Origin: SOIA01 sp050116035
Lineage (GTDB): Bacteria; Acidobacteriota; Aminicenantia; Aminicenantales; Aminicenantaceae
NCBI GenBank assembly: GCA_050116035.1
Contig: JASFPJ010000087.1
Coordinates: 1 to 11,084 of the forward strand
Reading direction: 5' to 3'
Length of the DNA stretch: 11,084 bases
Shown here: piece by piece, positions 6,632 to 11,084 of the stretch
Position numbering within the stretch: the first letter of the stretch is position 1
How the letters are laid out: each line of letters starts with the position of its first letter
The notes under the pieces: model-generated
Databases searched by the model: none
The model's input: only the letters and a program-made list of their open reading frames with translations
What the model was told of the DNA's origin: nothing
Translations under genes and position numbers: made by a program

Positions 6632-8104
6632 ATGTTTAGAAAGAAATTGCATTTGTCTCTTCAGACAAAATTCATGTTGTCTGTCATTGTCTTGCTCTGC
6701 ACTCTTGCCGCATCGATCCTCTTTGTGATCGAGAAAAGAGAAGTGAAGGCTATCTTTGAGGAACAGGAAAGCGTGGGTAAAATCATAGCCAAGAATATCG
6801 CGAACATGAATATTACCCAGCTCATCTTCCGGGATGAAGAGGGCATCGAAGAGAGTATCGAAGCCGAGTTGGATGAAAAACTCATCTATGTTGTTATTTA
6901 TGGCCGCTACAGGTTACCACTGGCCGCCACGCGTTTTATCAAGGAATACGAAGAAACTTATAATTTCAGCCTATTGGGTGAGAGGGTGGATGAAAACAGT
7001 TTTTTTTCTGAGAGAAAGGATCTAAAAATCCAGGATTCGGGGCAAATCCTGAGAATCCTTGAGATCGAAGTTCCGATCTTTGTGGCGGATTCACCGGACA
7101 GATGGGGTTCGATAAAGATAGGACTTTCCTTGGAGGAGACGCGGAAAGAGTTACTGCAAACGCGACTGATGCTGCTCTTAATCGGGGGTGGAGGTCTGTT
7201 GATCGGTGTGGTGGGAGCCATCCTGTTGGCTCAAAGGATAACAGGCCCTCTGAAGAAGCTGGTTGAAGCAACGGTCAGGATATCCAAAGGAAAACTGGCT
7301 CAAAGGATTGAAATCACTTCACAGGATGAGATCGGAAATTTAGCCAAGAGCTTTAATAAAATGAGCCGTCAGCTTCTTTTGGCAAGGAAAAAAATGGAGG
7401 AAGCCAATGTGAAGCTTATTCAAGCGGAAAAACTGGCATCCATCGGCCGGATCTCCGCCGGAATTGCCCATGAGATCAGGAATCCTCTGACCTCAGTCAA
7501 ATTGAACATCCAGAAACTCATGCAGAGTGATAACCTGAATGCTGTTGAAAAAGAACATCTAGACATCTCCCAGGAAGGGATCAAGCATATGGAGAAATCC
7601 ATCAAAGACCTCCTGGATTTCACTCGCGCCTCAGAACTGAATGTCGACCGGTTTTCTGTGGAACAGGTGCTCGAAGAATCCATCAAGATATTATCTGATT
7701 CTCTGGAGTTGAAAAAGATTGTTCTGGAGAAGAACTACCCGGATGAGCTGCCTCAGGCCCTGGTGGATGGAGATAAACTGAGGCAGGTATTTTTGAACGT
7801 TCTGCGCAATGCGTATGAAGCCGTGGAGGAAGGAGGAAAGATCACTATCTCTCTCTCTCTCCTGAAAGAACGGTCCGGGAAGAAAATCAAAGTGGAAATT
7901 GTGGATGATGGCTGTGGAATACCTGAAAAAGAAAGGGATATCATTTTTGAACTTTTTTATACCACCAAGACGACTGGAATCGGATTGGGCCTGGCCATTG
8001 CGCGCAAGATCATTGAACAGCATGGCGGGTCCATAAACCTGAAAGAGAATATGACGCAGGGGACTTCGTTTGAAGTTCTCATTCCTGTGGAGGGACCAAA
8101 ATGA
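6632..8104 (+). CDS. Membrane sensor histidine kinase (HAMP-HisKA-HATPase)
   Basis: This 490-residue kinase has TM1 at about 14-33, an extracytoplasmic sensor region at about 34-178, TM2 at about 179-200, a HAMP linker starting QRITGPLKKL (201-253), a dimerisation helix with phosphoacceptor H280 in GIAHEIRNPL, and an ATPase domain with N box (N393), G1 VDDGCGIP (424-431), F box FELFYTTK and G2 GIGLGLAIA (449-457). All catalytic parts are intact. The HEIRNPL motif and GRISAGIAH lead-in are typical of kinases that pair with NtrC-type regulators. The sensor region is not recognisable from sequence alone; its size fits a single cache-like domain. It starts at once after the binding-protein stop and overlaps the regulator gene by four bases (ATGA, 8101-8104), so all three are one operon. 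The natural reading is that ligand state outside is relayed to the downstream regulator. Confidence 0.94.
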   Translation: MFRKKLHLSLQTKFMLSVIVLLCTLAASILFVIEKREVKAIFEEQESVGKIIAKNIANMNITQLIFRDEEGIEESIEAELDEKLIYVVIYGRYRLPLAATRFIKEYEETYNFSLLGERVDENSFFSERKDLKIQDSGQILRILEIEVPIFVADSPDRWGSIKIGLSLEETRKELLQTRLMLLLIGGGGLLIGVVGAILLAQRITGPLKKLVEATVRISKGKLAQRIEITSQDEIGNLAKSFNKMSRQLLLARKKMEEANVKLIQAEKLASIGRISAGIAHEIRNPLTSVKLNIQKLMQSDNLNAVEKEHLDISQEGIKHMEKSIKDLLDFTRASELNVDRFSVEQVLEESIKILSDSLELKKIVLEKNYPDELPQALVDGDKLRQVFLNVLRNAYEAVEEGGKITISLSLLKERSGKKIKVEIVDDGCGIPEKERDIIFELFYTTKTTGIGLGLAIARKIIEQHGGSINLKENMTQGTSFEVLIPVEGPK

Positions 8105-9435
8105 AATCAATCCTGATAATCGACGACGACCCTTTAATCCGAAAAACGCTCTCTTCTCATCTCTTAAAAGGGGATTACGAGATTGTTGCGGCTGAAGATG
8201 GGGAAGAGGGGCTTCTACAATATGAGGAGTTCACGCCTGACTTGGTCATATTGGATATCCGTCTTCCTGATATGGACGGGCTCGAGGTTTTGTCCAAGAT
8301 AAAGAAGAAGAATAAAAACGCGAATATCATCATCATGACCGCCTATGATGATATGAAGACAACGGTCGAAGCCATAAAGCTAGGAGCTTTTGAGTATCTC
8401 GTCAAACCCCTGGATTATGTTGAGCTGGACTTGACCGTCAACAAAGCCTTTCAAATGCAGAGCCTGGAGGAGAAGGTCAGTTATCTCGTTGAAGAGCAGC
8501 AAAAAGAATACACTATCGATAACATCATCGGCCGGTCCAGCCAGATGAGAGAGGTGTTCAAATTAATCGGTTCAGTCGCGAATACGAGAACCAACATTTT
8601 TATTCAAGGTGAGAGTGGGACCGGGAAAGAGCTTGTCGCCAAAGCCATTCATTTCAACAGCCCTTACAGAAGCGAGCCTTTTATTGTTATCAATTGCTCT
8701 GCGATTTCGGATACTCTACTGGAGAGTGAACTCTTTGGGCATGTCAAAGGAGCTTTCACTGATGCGGTTTGTGAGACCAAAGGCAAATTTGAAATCGCAG
8801 GAAAAGGGACGCTCTTCCTGGATGAAGTCGGGGATGTTTCGCCGAATCTCCAGTCGAAATTATTAAGAGTTATCGAGACAAGGGATTTCATGAAGGTGGG
8901 AGGGGAGAAAGTCCTGAAGACTGAGGCAAGAATAATTGCCGCGACGAATCAGAATCTCAAATCATTGATTGAGGAAGGAAAATTCCGGGAGGACCTTTAT
9001 TATCGGTTGAAGGTTGTCGAGATATCACTCCCTCCTCTTCACGAACGAAAAGAGGACATACCAGATTTAGTGGCGTATCTGATTGAGAAGATAAACCGTG
9101 AACTGCGTAAAAACGTGAAAAAGGTTCCTCCTGAAGTCATTAAGATTTTGAAGAAGCTTCCCTGGAAGGGGAATGTCAGAGAGCTGGAAAATGCCTTAAC
9201 TCGCGCTGTCATCCTGGCGAAAGGGGATGTTATTCTTGCGGAAAATTTGCCAATCGATACCGGTGAAAAAAAGATATTTCCTGCGGAGCTTGGCCCCCTG
9301 AGAGAGGTTGAAAAGAAATACATTCAACATGTATTGGAGGCCACTAGCGGAAACAAGACCCGGGCCAGTAAAATTCTGCAGATAACCCGACCCACTCTGG
9401 ACAAGAAAATAAGAGAATACAAGCTGACTGTCTAG
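8101..9435 (+). CDS. NtrC-family sigma54-dependent response regulator
   Basis: The 444 residues show the full REC-AAA+-HTH order. The receiver (about 1-120) has acidic residues D8-D10, phosphoacceptor D52, T80 and K102. The central domain has Walker A GESGTGKE (170-177), the sigma54-contacting GAFTDA loop (217-222), Walker B GTLFLDEVGD (236-245), and FREDLYYRL (295-303) with its arginine fingers. A Fis-type HTH fills the C-terminus (about 403-441: EATSGNKTRASKILQITRPTLDKKI). It should therefore bind DNA as a dimer and remodel sigma54 polymerase when phosphorylated by the kinase encoded just upstream. GAFTDA keeps the essential GAFT core. A near-consensus -24/-12 promoter lies 322 bases past the stop, a strong hint of a local target. 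Confidence 0.96.
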   Translation: MKSILIIDDDPLIRKTLSSHLLKGDYEIVAAEDGEEGLLQYEEFTPDLVILDIRLPDMDGLEVLSKIKKKNKNANIIIMTAYDDMKTTVEAIKLGAFEYLVKPLDYVELDLTVNKAFQMQSLEEKVSYLVEEQQKEYTIDNIIGRSSQMREVFKLIGSVANTRTNIFIQGESGTGKELVAKAIHFNSPYRSEPFIVINCSAISDTLLESELFGHVKGAFTDAVCETKGKFEIAGKGTLFLDEVGDVSPNLQSKLLRVIETRDFMKVGGEKVLKTEARIIAATNQNLKSLIEEGKFREDLYYRLKVVEISLPPLHERKEDIPDLVAYLIEKINRELRKNVKKVPPEVIKILKKLPWKGNVRELENALTRAVILAKGDVILAENLPIDTGEKKIFPAELGPLREVEKKYIQHVLEATSGNKTRASKILQITRPTLDKKIREYKLTV

Positions 9436-9451
9436 TGCGTTTTGTTGCTTG

Positions 9452-9475
9452 CTTCCAGTCAAATCTTTCTGGAAG
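9452..9475 (+). terminator. Hairpin after the regulator gene, possible weak terminator
   Basis: CTTCCAG (9452-9458) and CTGGAAG (9469-9475) form a perfect 7-bp stem with a 10-base loop, 16 bases after the regulator stop. No T-run follows, so if it acts it does so as a factor-dependent terminator or as a 3'-end stabiliser. Confidence 0.3.
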
Positions 9476-9488
9476 AGAACATCTTCAA

Positions 9489-9515
9489 TTGTAAACGCTT
9501 TTTACCCCCTGTAAA
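9489..9515. promoter_or_regulatory. TTGTAAA-N5-TTTAC dyad plus extra GTAAA half-site
   Basis: TTGTAAA (9489-9495) and TTTAC (9501-9505) repeat the dyad at 4885-4901 with the same 5-base spacer. A third half-site, GTAAA (9511-9515), lies exactly 20 bases from the first, on the same face of the helix. It is about 250 bases upstream of the sigma54 promoter, far but possible for an enhancer. The rest of 9436-9756 shows no gene. Confidence 0.4.
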
Positions 9516-9756
9516 TATTTTTTTCATGAGGCCGGTCAACCACCAGAGCCAGTTTAGATTTCTCGATTTATAAAACGTGCACTTCAGCTCATCTTGAACA
9601 AAGGGGAATAGTCTCTATATCCTAACTTTATTAATTTCTGTTAGTTACATCATATTCCCACCCTTCTTTTTCTCTTCACTAAAAAAACTTCACATCTGAA
9701 ACATTGTTTTTCCGAGAATAAGAAATGCTAGATTAAAACCGAAATTTCATGTGAAT

Positions 9757-9772
9757 TGGCATGAATCATGCA
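9757..9772 (+). promoter_or_regulatory. Sigma54 (-24/-12) promoter
   Basis: TGGCATGAATCATGCA keeps the invariant GG (9758-9759) and GC (9770-9771) with the obligatory 10-base spacing, and matches TGGCACG-N4-TTGCA at all but two specified positions. Transcription would begin near 9783, about 42 bases ahead of the receiver gene at 9825. The neighbouring gene for a GAFTDA activator strengthens the call. Confidence 0.75.
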
Positions 9773-9824
9773 TTTTCTAAAATGTTAGAATTCACGAAAT
9801 CCAAGAAAGGTACAAATAGATAAA

Positions 9825-10211
9825 ATGTCTGAAAAGAAAATCGTTGTGGTTGATGATGATGAATCCATAAGGAAAACTTTCTTTCTGATTCTTCACGAGA
9901 ATTACCGTGTTTATCTGGCTAAAGATGCGAAGGAGGCTTTACAGCGCTTTAAAAAGGCCAAGATTGATTTAATCATTGCTGACTTAAAGCTGCCCTATCT
10001 CAATGGGCTGGAAATGATCAATAAATTCAGAGAGTCAGGATACCAGGGTGAGGCCATCCTGATTTCGGCCTTTCCCGACCTGATTAACGTCGATGAGCTG
10101 TCCCGTCTATCAGTTTCTCATTTCTTCGTCAAACCTCTGGATTTAGATGCTCTCAATCATTCGATAGACCATATTCTGAAATCAGAAAATAATACTGAGT
10201 CAAGAGTTTAG
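9825..10211 (+). CDS. Stand-alone receiver-domain response regulator
   Basis: At 128 residues this is a receiver domain and nothing else. It has the acidic cluster D10-D12, phosphoacceptor D53 (LIIADLKLPYLNG), S81 in the Thr/Ser position and K103 in FFVKPLD. It has no output domain, so it must act by protein contact, as a phosphate sink, or in a relay. It lies behind a -24/-12 promoter and is followed after ten bases by a small gene whose SD overlaps its stop. Its own SD is weak (AAAGG at 9806-9810, 14 bases from the ATG). No kinase gene other than the one at 6632-8104 is close, so that kinase or a distant one may phosphorylate it. Confidence 0.92.
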   Translation: MSEKKIVVVDDDESIRKTFFLILHENYRVYLAKDAKEALQRFKKAKIDLIIADLKLPYLNGLEMINKFRESGYQGEAILISAFPDLINVDELSRLSVSHFFVKPLDLDALNHSIDHILKSENNTESRV

Positions 10212-10221
10212 GAGGGATCCC

Positions 10222-10419
10222 ATGCCCCACCAGGTCTACAGCGAGGATTATGAACTCAGTCAGTGCCGGCTCATCCGGATTCATCACATCTGGTACTCGT
10301 TTATCAAGTACTGCGAAGATTTGAAGTACGGGGAGATTGAAAAATTGAAAATTCAAGACGGTCTTCCAATGTTGGCTGAGGAAGTGAAGAAGAAGGTTAA
10401 ATTTACGGAACAAGATTAA
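10222..10419 (+). CDS. Small conserved-looking protein of unknown function, 65 aa
   Basis: An excellent SD (GGAGGG at 10210-10215, overlapping the stop of the receiver gene) lies seven bases before the ATG, which makes this a real, probably coupled gene. The product has an aromatic-rich N-terminal part with C15, C31 and a HH pair (21-22), a likely helix over about 17-34, then YGEIEKLKIQDGLPMLAEEVKKKVKF (36-61). The second half loosely recalls small DUF2292/YezD-type proteins (YGS-x-I-x-V-x-DG-x-V pattern), but I cannot confirm that. There is no signal peptide or membrane segment, so it is cytoplasmic. Sharing the sigma54 promoter with a stand-alone receiver, it may be a partner or effector of that protein; this is inference. 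Confidence 0.7.
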   Translation: MPHQVYSEDYELSQCRLIRIHHIWYSFIKYCEDLKYGEIEKLKIQDGLPMLAEEVKKKVKFTEQD

Positions 10420-10423
10420 AAAT

Positions 10424-10457
10424 ACTCCCATCATTTATATTCAAAGGAATTGGGAGT
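10424..10457 (+). promoter_or_regulatory. RNA hairpin that could mask the SD of the 52-codon gene
   Basis: ACTCCCA (10424-10430) is the exact reverse complement of TGGGAGT (10451-10457), which contains the GGGAG stretch just before the ATG at 10459. Paired across a 20-base loop, it would hide the ribosome-binding site. No T-run follows, so it is not a standard terminator. Confidence 0.35.
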
Positions 10458-10458
10458 T

Positions 10459-10617
10459 ATGAGGGGAAAAAATCCCATTCCAGAAATGGAAAGAGAAATA
10501 TTGGAATTTCTAAATGGAAGAGAAGGGATAGAAGATAAGAGACCGAGGCTATTGGAGCTGTTTTTTTCCGCAGAGAGGATCAAAGAGAGAAAAGAGCGAG
10601 AGAATGAGAAGGTATAA
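10459..10617 (+). CDS. Possible small helical charged protein, 52 aa
   Basis: Reading from ATG at 10459 gives 52 residues beginning MRGKNPIPEMEREILEF and ending RKERENEKV before TAA. About half the residues are charged and most of the chain could be helical (two segments, about 8-19 and 27-50). AAAGGA (10443-10448) and GGGAG (10452-10456) are upstream, the latter close to the start. It lies 39 bases past the 65-residue gene on the same strand and could be the third gene of that operon. There is no recognised family, and the sequence is purine-rich, so a chance frame is possible. A 77-codon frame on the other strand covers the same bases but lacks support. Confidence 0.4.
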   Translation: MRGKNPIPEMEREILEFLNGREGIEDKRPRLLELFFSAERIKERKERENEKV

Positions 10618-10739
10618 AATTCGCTTCTGCAAGATCCCAATCTAAGTTTTATTCGAACTCTCAAACCACTTCATTTATCTTTTGGCTTTGTTCCAAAGTG
10701 ATGGGATTAATGTTCATGCAGCAAAAGAGATTCTCCAAT

Positions 10740-10839
10740 TGTCATTGCGAGTGACCGTAGGGAGCGCGGCAATCTCATAGAAAAAGGATTGATTTCTTTT
10801 ATAAGAGATCGCCACGTCGTTTCACTCCTCGCGATGACA
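10740..10839. repeat. REP-like inverted pair between convergent genes
   Basis: A head TGTCATTGCGAGTGACCGTA...GCGGCAATCTCATAG (10740-10779) and an inverted tail AGATCGCCACGTCGTTTCAC...TCGCGATGACA (10805-10839) are imperfect reverse complements around an AT-rich centre, related to the cluster at 4627-4811. It lies between a rightward and a leftward gene, a common location for such elements, where it could act as a bidirectional transcript end. The stretch 10618-10739 shows nothing else. Confidence 0.75.
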
Positions 10840-10873
10840 CGGAGTTCCGTCACTTTGGGACAAACTAAAAATA

Positions 10874-11084
10874 TTATTCATACCGCAGCGAATCCACTGG
10901 ATTGGCCCGTGCCGCCCGGAAAGCCTGGAAACTCACTGTGAAGAGGGCCGTACACAGGGCTAAAGCGCCAGCCAGGCAAAAAGTTCCCCAGCCGGTATGG
11001 ATTCGATAGGCGAAATTCTGCAGCCATTTGTTCATCGCATACCAGGCAACAGGCCAGGCGATGAAGTTGGCCAGAACCACCCAT
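10874..11084 (-). CDS. FtsX/MacB-family ABC transporter permease, C-terminal end (rest outside window)
   Basis: About 69 codons of the 3' end are present on the - strand, open to the window edge and ending in TAA at 10874-10876. The sequence WVVLANFIAWPVAWYAMNKW, then LQNFAYRI, a hydrophobic segment (about 30-50 of the visible part) and the closing ARANPVDSLRYE are the standard C-terminus of MacB/FtsX-type permeases, which couple ATP hydrolysis to mechanical work on extracytoplasmic partners such as efflux or lipoprotein-release systems. The final transmembrane helix and short cytoplasmic tail are intact. The cargo cannot be inferred. A second frame on this strand over the same bases is a shadow. 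Confidence 0.88.
   Translation of the reverse strand, partial: WVVLANFIAWPVAWYAMNKWLQNFAYRIHTGWGTFCLAGALALCTALFTVSFQAFRAARANPVDSLRYE

Noticed and set aside
10153..10434. 93-codon frame on the - strand
   Set aside because: Opposite the receiver end and the 65-codon gene, both with clear starts on the + strand; no family resemblance.
10431..10664. 77-codon frame on the - strand
   Set aside because: Low-complexity Ser/Leu/Phe antisense of a purine-rich stretch, with no SD; the + strand 52-codon frame is better placed.
10878..11084. Second - strand frame over the permease end
   Set aside because: The other frame reads the conserved MacB/FtsX C-terminus (ANPVDSLRYE), so this is a shadow.

Overview
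The window is a moderate-GC bacterial chromosome segment holding nine protein genes of good or fair support, one weaker 52-codon candidate, and intergenic stretches filled with short palindromic repeats. Gene content (a sulfatase-TPR fusion, exported amide hydrolases, an FtsX/MacB-type permease ending in SLRYE, an NtrC-type regulator) suggests a Gram-negative, probably anaerobic lineage such as Candidatus Aminicenantes or a related Acidobacteriota-like group. That placement is inferred from gene style only; no rRNA or marker gene is present.

Left part (1-4566, all + strand): the 3' end of a sulfatase fused to about eight or nine TPR repeats, closed by a GGGGACAGGCCCC hairpin; a secreted creatininase-family metallohydrolase behind a good sigma70-type promoter; a rubrerythrin-like ferritin-fold protein with both diiron half-sites but no rubredoxin domain (TTG start); and a lipoprotein-type M19 membrane dipeptidase. 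The two hydrolases probably act outside the cytoplasm on amide or dipeptide substrates.

Centre (4567-9435): a repeat-rich gap leads into a compact three-gene unit made of a family 5 (oligopeptide-type) solute-binding protein, a two-TM histidine kinase and an NtrC-family sigma54 activator. The kinase start follows the binding-protein stop with no gap, and the kinase and regulator overlap by ATGA. No permease or ATPase gene accompanies the binding protein, so it may serve as an extracytoplasmic ligand-presenting subunit of the sensor.

Right part (9436-10617): a 389-base gap carries a near-consensus -24/-12 (sigma54) promoter (TGGCATGAATCATGCA). It points at a stand-alone receiver protein and, in apparent operon, a 65-residue small protein of unknown function and possibly a further 52-residue one. 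A GTAAA-N5-TTTAC dyad occurs both upstream of the binding-protein/kinase/regulator unit and in the gap before the sigma54 promoter. The simplest model is that the NtrC-type protein binds this dyad, controls its own operon and activates the receiver/small-protein operon.

Far right (10618-11084): a paired inverted REP-like element, then the 3' end of an FtsX/MacB-type ABC permease on the - strand running off the window. Related REP-like elements (TGTCATTGCGAGCG...GTGGCGATCTC) occur in three gaps, usually as head-to-head inverted pairs.
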